Origin: Hymenopellis radicata
Lineage: Eukaryota > Basidiomycota > Agaricomycetes > Agaricales > Physalacriaceae
Assembly: GCA_015501595.1 (NCBI GenBank)
Contig: JADNRX010000288.1
Span: 1 to 64,000, forward strand
Reading direction: 5' to 3'
Length of the DNA: 64,000 nt
Shown: positions 44,619-55,659 of the stretch, piece by piece
Layout of the letters: every line of letters begins with the position of its first letter
Position numbering within the stretch: position 1 is the first letter of the stretch
Made by a program: the position numbers and the translations under genes
Notes under the pieces: generated by a model
The model's database searches: none
What the model saw: the letters and a program-made list of their open reading frames with translations, nothing else
Told to the model about the DNA's origin: nothing

Positions 44619-46286
44619 ATGACCGATACCTCAGCTGTGGGGCTCTGTGCCAATTGTACTCTCCTCTTGGTTCCGCCTAAAGAAGCCAACGAGACGCGCA
44701 CACCACGCGTAACGGAACTCCTTCATCAAAACCAGCCTCCGCTTGACCGCGAAACCTCCGATTTGCGCCGTGTCCTCCAGAACACGCCCATCGTTCTTCA
44801 GGATCTCGATCAAAAGATAGCCTGGGCTAGGAAAACATTGGATAACCTCCTCTCTGCACGTAATCAAGCGCAGTCGCACTTCGAGGACGCAGAGGCCATC
44901 CTTCACCCCCTACCCCGCGTTCCTAACGAAGTCCTTTCTGAAGTTTTCCGGAACTGTATTCAAATCGTGCAGGACCCATGCGACTATTTCTTTGATTCAC
45001 TCAATCCTCGGAGGGCGCCTTGGGTTCTGACTCACGTCTGCCGCCGTTGGAGGCAGCTTGCCCTCCAGTCGCCCAGGCTTTGGACATATCTGTTGCTTGA
45101 TTTTGAGGAGCACAGGGATCGCGGTGTAACATGGCGTCGATGCGCCTACAAAACAGGGCTCTTCATCGAACGGTCTAAAAGCCTTCCCATGAAAGTTTAC
45201 TTGATTAGCGAAAAGTGCCTTCTTGACCACCCGGTCCTCTCTGTACTAGAGGTCAGCATCCCTCGTTGGGAGCGCCTTTGGGTGGATGTTCCTCGAACGT
45301 CCTTGCAGTATTTCTCCGGCAATCCTTTCCTAAGCCTTCGCGTCCTAGAGATCTATCATCGCGGGGGGGGAGACTGGGATACGAACCTCGATCTTTTTGA
45401 CTGGAATGCACCCGCGCTTCGAGTACTCCAGTCAAAATCTCGTTGGAAAGCTCTTGAACGGCTTCAACTTCCCTGGACACAGTTCCTCACTGTCAACGAA
45501 TATCCTGCCTTCGACGTTCATGGCTTCCAGTATCTTCGCAGGATGACGAACCTGAAAGACCTGGAGGTCGTTATGTCGTCTGATTACGCACCCGTCGAGA
45601 CTATGTTGTTGTTGACAAACCTTCACCGTCTCTCGATCGTTGAAGAGGCCGCGGCAGAACCGGGTCGCGGGAAGGAATTCTTGTCGTCTTTGACGACTCC
45701 CAATCTCCGCGAACTAGAACTCAGGTTTCCAGTTCTGAAACAAGTCGCTCATTTCCCGACATTTGGCGCTGGCGCAGCAGAGAAGCTGGTGAAACTGGAC
45801 ATCACAGGTGCCATGGGCTGGCATGCGGACAATACCAATAATCTCCTGGACTTCCTCTCCCTCACCCGCTGTGTGGAGCAGTTACGCGTGGACGACATTT
45901 GCATGACAGCGGACTTCTTCGTTGGTCTGACTGTTTTGGAGAAATCCTCGCAATCAGGTCCAACCAGGTTGCCATTCCTTCGTATCCTGGATGTCGGGGA
46001 ATGCACCTGCCATGCCAGCCTTGAAGCCGATATCGCACCCATATTCGACATGCTGGAATCTAGGATGATAGACTTGGAGGCACCAGAAACGAAAACCATC
46101 CATGTCTCTCAGTCCGGTGTTGATCCAAGTATCCCCAGCGATGCCTCCAACCAAATACGCTCATTGCATCCGCCTGGATTGACGTCACGCCATCGTCGCA
46201 GCTGCTTGCAGACAATACGGGTTCCACGTTGGTTATATATCAACAAGTCCAGCGTTGGAGGGATATATGTGCCATATTCGAAGTAG
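44619..46286 (+). CDS. F-box family protein, frameshifted C-terminus
   Basis: The 555-residue product is a near-copy of 6826-8547: LCANC pair, NQPPLDRET, coiled coil, F-box VPNEVLSEVFRNC / WVLTHVCRRWRQLALQSPRLW, and leucine-rich C-terminal half. A 12-bp in-frame insertion adds SLHP near 46,160. Where copy 1 reads AACAAGGTCCAGC, this copy reads AACAAGTCCAGC (near 46,246). This single-base loss replaces the conserved VQRWRDIC..VECG end and acidic tail with an unrelated 11-residue stretch. The F-box and most of the repeat region are untouched, so a stable and partly functional product is possible. Confidence 0.85.
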   Translation: MTDTSAVGLCANCTLLLVPPKEANETRTPRVTELLHQNQPPLDRETSDLRRVLQNTPIVLQDLDQKIAWARKTLDNLLSARNQAQSHFEDAEAILHPLPRVPNEVLSEVFRNCIQIVQDPCDYFFDSLNPRRAPWVLTHVCRRWRQLALQSPRLWTYLLLDFEEHRDRGVTWRRCAYKTGLFIERSKSLPMKVYLISEKCLLDHPVLSVLEVSIPRWERLWVDVPRTSLQYFSGNPFLSLRVLEIYHRGGGDWDTNLDLFDWNAPALRVLQSKSRWKALERLQLPWTQFLTVNEYPAFDVHGFQYLRRMTNLKDLEVVMSSDYAPVETMLLLTNLHRLSIVEEAAAEPGRGKEFLSSLTTPNLRELELRFPVLKQVAHFPTFGAGAAEKLVKLDITGAMGWHADNTNNLLDFLSLTRCVEQLRVDDICMTADFFVGLTVLEKSSQSGPTRLPFLRILDVGECTCHASLEADIAPIFDMLESRMIDLEAPETKTIHVSQSGVDPSIPSDASNQIRSLHPPGLTSRHRRSCLQTIRVPRWLYINKSSVGGIYVPYSK

Positions 46287-46829
46287 AATGCGGTGCTAAC
46301 TTCGACGACGACAACGAAGACGATGATGCAGACAATGGTGGTGCATAAATGAGTTTTCAGAACCGGGTTTGAACTGTTTTGTAAGTAACATAATTGTTAC
46401 GGTTTGCTCTGAGTTTTTCTTGCCTGTACGTATGGATCAACGGTTCGTCACATAGAATCGGTCGAGTTGAAAAGTATAATTCTATGGACAGTAAAACAAT
46501 ATGTGCAGTCAGGATACATTTGAAGTAGTAATTAAACAACCGCGAATATATAGGATAGTAGCACGGCCAAAGCAATGAAATTATCCAGTACCGGGAAACG
46601 ACCTTATGGGTCCGCGACGGTCCACGTACTTACTACGAGAGGAGATGCCACAGCATCTTCCGCTACGGGCAAACTACGACCTGGATGCTTCTTCGACACC
46701 ATTCCACTGGTCGGACGTTGGCGCTTTGGCGGTGGTTTGCCCACGGAATTCGTTGAACTTGGGGTTGTTAATCTCTGAAGAATGTGTAGAGGCATTCGGC
46801 TGCAATCTCTTCGACCGCCGGACGGTCAG

Positions 46830-47695
46830 TGGATGCGTCTATTAACACTGTCCTGACCTGCAACCAGAAAGGTCAGTCCGGGGGTCACCCCAAAAGTGCT
46901 TTCCGACGTTGTTATAACACGAAGATCGTAATAACGCGCGAGCTGCGTCTCATGCCGAGGAACCCTGTTGACGACGAAATGGACACTGTTCCGGAAGACA
47001 TCAGGAGCCGAAAGGTAGAGCAGATAATCAGGGCTTGCCTTTATGAGACTGCCGGGGTACCACGTACTAGTTTACGAAGCGCGGATACAGAGTAACGGTA
47101 ACGACCTCGCATGTACCAACTCAAGGAACTTGAAGGCAGACAGGAACGGCCCTTATGGTTCCTTGAGCGTTGGAGAGATGATGTAATTTCCATAGACGGC
47201 AGCGGTACAGGACTTGCGACCTGTGTTATCTGCGATAAACCAATCCGCATACAGGAATGATGCCGTCGATATCGACTCCTTCGTAACAGTGATTGCCAAC
47301 CTAAAGTCAGTTAAGTCAATTAAGTCCCGTACACACATATAAAGGGATGTTAAGGCGACCTTGACACGTCCTTAGAGCACATCGACCAATGTGTTCCAGG
47401 GGTTAGGAAAGTCGGCGAGACCTGCCCACTCCACAGCGAATGCTTTTCGTAGTATGTACACCCTTGTTTGATTCGAGCTATCTTATACCTGAGAGAATGT
47501 CAGTCAAAACAAAGTGACAAGAAATAAAGTCGTACGTCGCCCATGTCCACGTATACGCAGGCCTCGCTGCACGATCATGATGCACCGAGAGCTTGTAACG
47601 CAAAAAGGACTTGTGCGAACCGGGATTTCTGGACCTGAGTCCTGTCCGCATTGTAGTCGGTCAGATATCGAATGTGGGCGAGGGTGAAGGGGGTT
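46830..47695. other. intergenic, no supported gene
   Basis: A frame at 46,940-47,095 (NPVDDEMDTVPEDIRSRKVE) looks protein-like, but I find no exon partners or family. Confidence 0.4.
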
Positions 47696-47699
47696 ACAG

Positions 47700-48235
47700 T
47701 GATAGCATTGGCAGATCAAAGAAGCACACGCGCGGTGGTGAGCGTTGAGTACGTTCAGATTGCGCAGCCATGGATGAACGCTGTCCTTGGAGGAGTTTCC
47801 GTCTGTCGGCCCGTAAGGCCTAGTGCGGGCTCGACTGTACCCATGTAAGTCGACAATAAGTCAAAAAGTGAAACGGAGTGAGGCGAACGGACGCACCAGG
47901 TATATGCATCGACGGCCCCCAACGCCCTTGATAGCTCCCCCGTTAACCAAAAGGTCGCCATGGACAACCTCTAAGCGTGCATCGCGCCCCGTCCGTAATG
48001 TCGCGTTTTTAACAGCGTAGGGCGCGTTCCCGGTACAAATCTGTCGGACCGTGCTTTGCCGCTGAATCCGTGCGGTGGGAAGTGTACTTCTGGCACTTGG
48101 CTTTCGTTACCTCGGCGTGTAAAGGCAGTAGTATGGCGGCGTCGTCCTGCCCAAGGTGACAGGTAGAGACGGTCGAAGACGATCTATGATGATCGTCTAC
48201 AGTCAAGCGTGCCCACCACCGATAGGGCAGACGGC
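47700..48235 (-). pseudogene. amidohydrolase fragment
   Basis: Minus-strand pieces LLPLHAEVTKAKC, LKNATLRTGRDARLEVVHGD and DGNSSKDSVHPWLRNLNVL occur in the same order as at 33,985-34,500 but in three frames. The adjoining 48,240-48,447 is the 3' flank also seen beside 34758-36495. Confidence 0.7.
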
Positions 48236-48447
48236 AGATAATCCAGTTTGCCTCGGAGTTGTTGTTGCCGGCGGCAACGCGTCGGTGGTCGTGGAAGTAA
48301 GCAGAGAACCGAGTTCGGAAGACTCCGATTCATCCAAAGCGGGATATAGGCGGGATACTTACATGAGAGGTCGTGCTGGATCCCACAATGAAATTTTAGT
48401 AAACAATCCAATTTTCTCCGTCGTCCAAATCCCAAGGATATATGTTA

Positions 48448-48862
48448 CTAATAATCGTCACTCATGGCAACGCCACATTCCAGTTCTGCCCTTGATTTTA
48501 GCTCAAGAAAATCTTCAGGCCACTTCCTTCTCGTCTGAACATACAACCCGCGTGGAATCTGCACCTTTTTCAGACACCTGCGGTGGTCCTCCGAGTCCAA
48601 CCTGGATCCTGTATCAAATTCCGTTCCAGTCTCATTCGTGGCCGCACTCTGCCCATTGCCGTCCATGCCAGTGTTATCATTGACTGTCTGCTCCCCACCC
48701 TTTCTCCCTTCCGCCACCAATGTTGGCAGTCGGGAATATAACATCTCGAAAAGTGGGTTGAGATCATCGTCCAGGGAAGGTGCATATTCACATTCGCTAA
48801 TGTCCAAGAAGCGCAGACATGGCAGCCTGACAGGCGACCCGTCCGCGAGCTTAACGAGATAA
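48448..48862 (-). pseudogene. F-box family 3' fragment
   Basis: The last 120 codons or so survive: FLDISECEYAPSLDDDL, LFEMLYSRLPTLVAEGRKGG, then QIPRGLYVQTRRKWPEDFLE and ECGVAMSDDY. Everything upstream of the LPCLRFLDI region is missing; the break is sharp at about 48,862. Its body resembles 17998-19715, but its last codons and 3' flank resemble 34758-36495, so it is itself a recombinant remnant. It lies only 64 bp from the stop of the next intact gene. Confidence 0.85.
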
Positions 48863-48925
48863 TAAAATCATTGGGATAAATTACATTGTATTGAATCATC
48901 GAATTCCCGTTACCGTACAAATATC

Positions 48926-50706
48926 TCAAATACATGGTACTAAGTCCTCCGAGTCAGAATCGTCCTCAGAGTCAGAATCAATGTCTGTCATAGTAACGCC
49001 ACATTCCAATGCTGCCCTTGAGTTCAGCTCAAGAAAGCCTTCAGGCCACTTTCTTCTCGTATCAACATACACCCAACGCGGAAGCCGCACCGTTTTCAAA
49101 CACCTTCGGTGGTCTTCCGAGTCCGACCTGGAATTGGCAGCAAATTCCGCCCCAGTCTCATTCGCGGGTGCATTCTGCCCATTACCGTCTCCGCCAGCAT
49201 TATAGGAAGCGGTAGTCCTGACTGTCTGCTCCCCACCCTTTCTCCCTTCCGCCACCGGCAGTCGGGAATATAACATGTCGAAGAGCGGGTCAAGATCATC
49301 GACAAGGGAAGGTGCACAGTAACATTCGCCAATGTCCAAGAAGCGCAGGCATGGTAGCATGACAGGCGACCCGTCCGTGAGCATATCAAGATTGAGACCG
49401 TCAACGAACTCGACTGTCATCGCATCATCAGAAATGCACAACGATTCGACGTGGTGGGTAAGGGTGAAGAAGCTTAAGAGATGCTGGGTGTTCTCGGCAT
49501 GCGAGTTCATATTACAAGTGATATCCAGCTTGGTCAGGTTCCCGAGAGGAACAGGAGACGTTGGGAGATGGATGACCGAGGTGCGGAAGAATTTGAGTGT
49601 GAGTTCGGACAGTGCGGGAATGGCCAATGCGAAAAAAAACTCTTTGCTGCAGCCGAGAGAATTGGAGCTCTCGGTGATGGTAAGGCGGCGAAGCTTCGGG
49701 AGGGAGACAATATCGGGGAAAGGAGTATGAACGTCCGAAACGTGGATAACAACGTTGAGATCCTCTAGGTTGGTCGAAGTGCGCAGAGTTTTCAAATCAT
49801 CTGCGCCACAGACCAGAAAATGCTTGATGGACGTGAGGCAAGACCAAGGAAGGGCAATATGCTTCAATGCTCGCCAGGGATTACGATGCACGTATACCTC
49901 CAAAATTCGAAGACCAGGCGCACTCGCTGATTTGAATACATCGACATTTACCTTCCACGCCTCCGTGTTATGGTCGTTTAGGGCGAGTGTACGCAGTGTC
50001 AAGAAGGTGTTGCCAGAAAGGCACTGCAAGGATGACCGTGGAAGGTCTACCTCGAGATGCCTCCAACGAGGAATGCTGACTTCGAGCACTGGAAGCACAG
50101 GATGCTCTATAAGACTTTCCTCGCTCTCTAGATAAACTGTCATGGGAAGGCCTCTAGACCGCTCAAGAAAGAGCCCCACTTTGTATGCGCATTGCCGACC
50201 CGTGATGGAGCCCGCATGCTTGGCGAAATCGAGCAAGAGATATGTCCACAGCTGAGGTGAATTTATCGCAATATCTCTCCAGCGATGACAGACCCGAGTC
50301 AAAAGCCAAGGCGCTCCTTGCGGGTTGAGCGCGTCGAGTTCGCGAATGTCGTAAGTTTTCGGGATGCAGTGATGAAAAATCTCGGTGAGCAGCTCATTGG
50401 GGATGGAACGCATGGGGTGGAGGAGGAATTTGGTGTCTTCGAGGCGCGACTCCGCGCGCTGGCGTGCCGAGAGGAGATTCTCGAGCAACTGTTGTGCTTG
50501 GAAGATCTTTGTGTCCAAGTCGTCGAGAGTGGTACGCGTGCCCTCCGCAATCTTGCGAAAAGCGGGGAGCTCCTCGTCAAGTGGAGGATGGTTATGAAGA
50601 AGGAGTTCCTCTACGCGCGCTGTGCGCGTCCCACTAGCTTCTTCGCCAGGATGAAGTAAAACGCCGGCGCAGTTATAACAGTACTGTGCTTTCGAAATGT
50701 CCGCCA
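48926..50706 (-). CDS. F-box family protein, intact
   Basis: The protein has 593 residues from the MADISK start (50706), which aligns with the other members; an in-frame ATG 14 codons earlier is less likely because it precedes the usual 5'-UTR splice acceptor region. YCYNC pair, NHPPLDEELPAF, coiled coil, and F-box MRSIPNELLTEIFHHCIP then APWLLTRVCHRWRDIAINSPQLW. The C-terminal half ends RLPRWVYVDTRRKWPEGFLE..LECGVTMTDIDSDSED, extended by an acidic Ser/Asp/Glu tail absent from most paralogues. The tail, stop region and 3' flank match the pseudogene at 17998-19715. Confidence 0.92.
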
Positions 50707-50913
50707 TTCCTAAAATTTGTTCGGGGTTAGTACAAGGTAATACTAACAACGCCCAAAGACACGATCTATCACCTATAATAGCCTTCGCGGTGTTCGAGAG
50801 TAAGCTAGTGTTGGTGATTAGTCTCCCACATGCATTGCTTAAATCGAAAGTGACCTACTCGAAGTTGAAGTTCGGCAGTCTGAGTGGGCAGGCTGAGGAT
50901 GGTTTCAGCTCAG

Positions 50914-50960
50914 GATGATCGTGTCGGGGAAAGGGAGGAATGCCCACGTGGCCAAAAACC
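50914..50960 (-). promoter_or_regulatory. shared F-box family promoter module, diverged
   Basis: Minus strand: GGTTTTTGGC, CACGTG (50945-50950), GGCATTCCTCCCTTTC, then GATCATCC. The E-box is 239 bp from the ATG, the shortest spacing in the set. Confidence 0.65.
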
Positions 50961-51249
50961 TCTAGGCCTCATGTTCAGCTTTCGTAATTTACTGGCATGA
51001 AGCCACAACCGCGCTCGCCAGCAGTACATATGTTTCGAGCGGAGATAACTCTACGATAAAGGCCATGTAGTTCTAAGATCTTAACTAAAAACCTCTGCAC
51101 GAATGGAGTATCGTTGAGCTCAGTAGTAGTGGTGCCGAAGCGAAAGTTTCGAGGAAGTAAAAGTGACACGAGGATAAGCATTCAAAAGAAAGTGTCATTA
51201 TTCCAGTGCATTCTCCAATCACGTCCGCCGCGAACCTTCCCGCACACCA

Positions 51250-51880
51250 CAAACAACTTGTCCAGCTGTACCTGCGAACAATGCTTCGCCGGCTGGCTCT
51301 CGCCTCGTATGATAGACCAGCTCCTCAGTAAGCTCTTGTCCCTCCTTTATCTCTTCTCCTTTCACTTCTCCCCAGCTGAAGCTGCGGTATTCACCGCCCT
51401 GATGCTCAAGAAGCGCTGCACATTCGAACGTCGCCCCAACCAGACCGTCCCCCATGATGCCACAATGCTGTTGATCGCGGTATACATCCCGTCCCCTCTT
51501 TACGGAGACGGTCTTCAGCGCTCCTTTTATGAAGGCTACACTGCCGTGTTCCAAGCTGCGTTCGATCTACTCAATCGTACCACAACGCCGATGTCACGAC
51601 GGAGACCATTCGTGCCTACGCACAGACTGCGTACGTCCGGGAGACGGCGGACTATTTCGACAACGGAGGGCAGGTGACGTTTGGCTTGGATTGCATCACG
51701 AGAGAGGCGGAGGGGAATCCCATAATGTGTTGCCGAAGTGCAGACATGACACCCAGTTCGCATTCGTGAGGTGCATGATGGGCCTGGATTCCGACAAGCG
51801 CTGGGGCAGGTACGGTCTTGATTTTGTCGTCGACGAGGAGCGCGAGGAATTTGACGATGATCGTTGGAGGATGGTAGTAT
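51250..51880 (+). pseudogene. ankyrin-tail family gene, frameshifted
   Basis: NNLSSCTCEQCFAGWLSPRM, then MIDQLL with a GTAAGC donor. Exon 2 gives EAAVFTALMLKKRCTFERR, LQRSFYEGYTAVFQAAFDLL, then in a second frame TIRAYAQTAYVRETADYF and NGGQVTFGLDCITREAEGN, and in a third FVRCMMGLDSDKRWGRYGL. It has two small indels relative to 58860-59619, and the usual ATG before NNL is lost. Confidence 0.78.
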
Positions 51881-52014
51881 GCACGTCGCTTGAACTCGAT
51901 TAGCATCTATTGGTATTTCTCCTCCTTGTGTATTACTCACTTCTGTCGACATCAAGGCAAAGTTGTGTTATACCCATGCGCATAAATAGTCAGTTCACAC
52001 GTCGGTTCTCCTGC

Positions 52015-53310
52015 GTTATCCTAGACGACGGTTAATAAGCATCACAGACGTTGAGTAAATCGCCCACCAAGGACATGAAATATTCGAAGGCCCGATGTCA
52101 CCGCGATAGTCAGGCGCTGAAACGTAAGACCAGCGTCCCCACGTCCGTCGTGTCCCGCAGTTGGTAGTCCCGATATTCCCAATCGATACACTGCAGAAGC
52201 GTTTTGAGGAGATGAGCATGTGAAGGTGATAAAAGCCTGCGTACAAACGCTATCACGACGAGTAAGGCAAACGTGGTCAAAACTCCATGGACGCGATGGT
52301 GGTGGGCGAGATATAAGCCCGAGAAAGATATACGAGGTGATAGTCCAGAAGTAAACAGCCAAGTGTATCTCAAATGGAGGAGGCCTTCTCTTACGGAGAG
52401 TCAACGAGCAGTACGCGACGTGTGTGATACATAGATGGACAGACCTTTCCCGGAAACGATAAAAATCCAAGGGCAGGCTAACCGCTGGCCTCCGTACAAC
52501 CGCATTTGCATAACGACGATGGCGTATGGATGGGAGACATTTCCTTAGGGCAGAAACTGGAAGGCGTTTAAGTTGAACGCCAGGCGGGAACAAAACTAAT
52601 AATGACGCACCGGTTTAACGAGCTTGCCCTCGCCCATTTTGTCCGTTATCCTTCGGCTATAATCTGTTTTCTTTCCTCCAAAGCTTGGCGAACATCCGCA
52701 GAACGACGGAGATTGGACGAGAGATTTTTGATTTCAGCGACATGGTGGCAGGAGGCAAAGGTCAGTCGGCTCAGGTCCATCGAATACGTTTGAGAGCCGA
52801 ATGTGTCCAGCTATTGGTGATGAGCAAAGCTATATAGACGAAAGCTTTAAAGGGGGCATACCGTGCATTGGAAAAATTCCTCGAATGACAGGCCGAGCAA
52901 TAGTCGTCGCTCGCCAATTGCAGTATATCCCGCATTTGTTTAAATTTCTGCCTGCAAGGGAAGGCGGCCCTGTACATAGACTTTCGCTTGGGTGACGACG
53001 TTTCGAAGGGACCGTCGAAAGATTAAGATGATGTCGACATAGGAGCAATTTCCTTGCACGACGGTACCAGTCACTAGAAGGCGTCAACGTTGCGTCCAAT
53101 CGCGCCAAATGAACATACTGGTTTTCTAGGCCATACTTAGGCGAAATCCTCCTGGATGCTTTTGTCGTCTTTCCTGCGTAGGTCTGAGATTGGAAGCAGC
53201 GATATCCGGAAGACGCTTCATGGTGGGAGGAGGGAAAGGTAGGTCGGCTTAATTTGGAAATTCGCAAAACAGCCACCTCACATGACGGGTCACAGGCGTG
53301 GACCATGCTC
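52015..53310. repeat. dispersed repeat block
   Basis: 52,015-52,050 resembles 14,090-14,130, and 52,560-53,310 is a copy of 14,905-15,510. The frame at 52,593-52,042 (minus) contains possible hydrophobic helices but is not retained in other copies, so I do not call it a gene. Confidence 0.65.
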
Positions 53311-53711
53311 CCTTGAGAATGGCGCAGGTCAAGAAGGGAAATACCACTAAGGAGTTTACGCGTAGGCCTCTACCTTTCGATTTTGGAAATGGTTTGTCAG
53401 TTCGATGATGGAAGGAGGGTTTACTCTCGGCATGGTCCTCTTAGAACTAACCTTTGTCTACTCCCTAGATCGATCAAACAAGCTGGAAGCAAAAGTACTT
53501 GTTCGAGCAGAAGGACATGTCCCGAGAGTGTTAAGAATCGGCAGTATGCTTTGCACTTGGCGTCGTAATCAGCTTGTTTATGAGATATGACATGCCCTAC
53601 TTGCTACAGAATACCTGAGTCGTTCAAGTAAACATAAATAAGATAACGCTCATCGTACTAACTACATATCACTACGAATACGACTCGAAGAGATGACATT
53701 GGGTATCGTAC
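53311..53711. other. intergenic, no supported gene
   Basis: Nothing recognisable. Confidence 0.5.
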
Positions 53712-55399
53712 TCAATCATACAGCCTACGATCCTTTGCAGTATATCGACACATGTAGAATAGTAGACCAGATGCACGCAATGCCTTGATGCGCTGGTGCT
53801 GCCCTTCCGTAAAGTCGAATACTTCTTTAATTGGTGCGTGCAGCGTAAATGTTTCCAAGTCTACATGTAATGCCGCACCAGCGGGTCTCCGGCGAGACTC
53901 CAAGAATGCCAGAATTCCGTCGGCCACGGTGATCCGGGTCGTGGCACAAAAGCCGTGCACACGAGAGATGTCAAGCGCCAGGATGCGTAGCTGGGAAAGG
54001 GATTCTAGGGAGGAAGGAAGCTGCGTAATGCAATGGGTATCAGCGTGGATATCAAGGAGACATAACTCCCGGAGTAATCCACACTGATGTATAAGAGAGT
54101 GCACAGCATCGATGTTGTCCTTTCCGAGGCTCTGCAAAGTAAGATGCCGCAAGGTACAGCCCGATTTCTGAAGCATTTCCTTGACGTGTGGCAATATCTC
54201 GCGTGAACCTCCCTGATAACCAAGCGCTCCAAGGATGGAGTGGAAATGTTTGCCATCACATCGTAGAGGAATAGAGGGCAGCTCTCGATGACCAGATCCG
54301 TCAAATGAGCAATGGTAATCAACCCGTCGACGGGGCGAAGTTCATCCTCTGCCGCGGCGGATCCGACTTCGTAGTCATTAGAGAAGGTAAGACGACGCAG
54401 ATTGTGCACTTTGGCAAGAATAACAAGAGTGGAACGTGCATATGCATCTTCAGAGTGAAAATAGAGTCTCGCTCGGAGGACAAGGCTCTCCAGGTGACTC
54501 CAGTTAAGATCGACAACTGGGTTAGAGAGTACTTCATAGGGGATAATGATAAGATGTCGTAGAGTGCGTGGAGCAGAAAAAGTGGGCATTCTTTGAATGC
54601 GGTTGATGCCGGTTACGCACAAATCCATGGACTCCAATGACGTTAGATGACGAGTGAATAGGCGGAACTCTGGCCAGTCGCACATCTCGAGATTGCGAGT
54701 GGAAATGCGGATTCGCTGGATGCGACTAGCAATGGACAGAAGCAAGATGTAGGAGGGAGCGGCATCCGAAAACCTATTTCCCAAGTGTAAGTCGATCCAG
54801 AGAGGGCATAAAGCCGCACGAGAAATGGCAGTTGCCGTGACAACTTGAATGTCGTTCGGTTCGACCTTGGGTTCATAAACGGAAATTGGACCCCGCAACG
54901 CGGGAACTAAGACACGGCATTGCCGCCAGAGCTGCGGGAACGTCGCCGTAATATCATTCCATGAGCGACATACGGCGGCAAGGAGAGTGGGTCGGATTAG
55001 ATAGAAGTGTGAAGGATTTTCGGTCCTGCGCGCGCAAGCGGAGAGGAAGATCTCGCGCAGAACATCTGCGGGCAGTCGGCGGACAGGATTCAGCACCAGG
55101 CGATGGTGCTCGACCTTCCACTTCAGTGCATCCCGCTCAGCCACTACGCCCTCAAGGGTCTGCTGCAACTCCTCGATAATCGTCTCGAGCTCAGCTAAAC
55201 GCTTCACACCGTCGACACGGATCCTCCGAAACGCCTTCTCTTGACTGCCGGAAGGGGGATCGTTTGTCGCTAGCAATCGCGCGATCTCGGGAGACGGCGC
55301 TGGTGCGGTATCAGAAGACGGCGCGGTATCGCGAGACAATTCTCGTTTGCCTTTGCGATATCCGACACCACAGTGTTTACAACGACGGCCCGGGGCCAT
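53712..55399 (-). pseudogene. divergent CxxC/coiled-coil F-box protein, one frameshift
   Basis: From MAPGRRCKHC the protein has C7-x-x-C10, a Ser/Pro-rich linker (about 20-50), a long coiled coil (ELETIIEELQQTLEGVVAER), and the F-box VRRLPADVLREIFLSACAR, then LAAVCRSWNDITATFPQLW. Leucine-rich strands follow (IQRIRISTRNL, LESMDLCV, LRHLIIIP, LESLVLRAR, LRRLTFSN). The frame changes between LERLVIRE and REILPHVKEMLQKSGC (about 54,195-54,215) and continues with LRHLTLQSL and LRILALDISRV to the stop at 53712. One indel separates two otherwise clean halves totalling about 560 residues. It belongs to the broad basidiomycete coiled-coil F-box class but is not a recent member of the cluster, and it has no CACGTG module. 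Confidence 0.75.
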
Positions 55400-55659
55400 G
55401 AGGTGCACTATGAGAGGCAACGTCAAATTCGAATGATGGCAGTCTTAGTTTGAAGACCTACAAGTAGGAGAGACAAGGGGGACAGGATGGTGTTCTTGGA
55501 GAATCTGTCGAGGATGATGAGAGCTCTGGATAACGTTGAAGCCTCGAGGCGCTTACGCAAAAGACAGCTTCGTGCAAGTTTCCACACCATCAGATTAATG
55601 ACGCGTCAAATGACACAGAAGTTAAGATGATCTTGAAAGGACTGATTGCGCGCGATAGG

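Larger units (their letters stand above)
43845..46820. repeat. segmental duplication, copy 2 (partner 6070-9860)
   Basis: Collinear with copy 1 over promoter, gene and 3' flank, and lacking the 822-bp transposon. It therefore serves as the empty-site reference. Confidence 0.9.
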
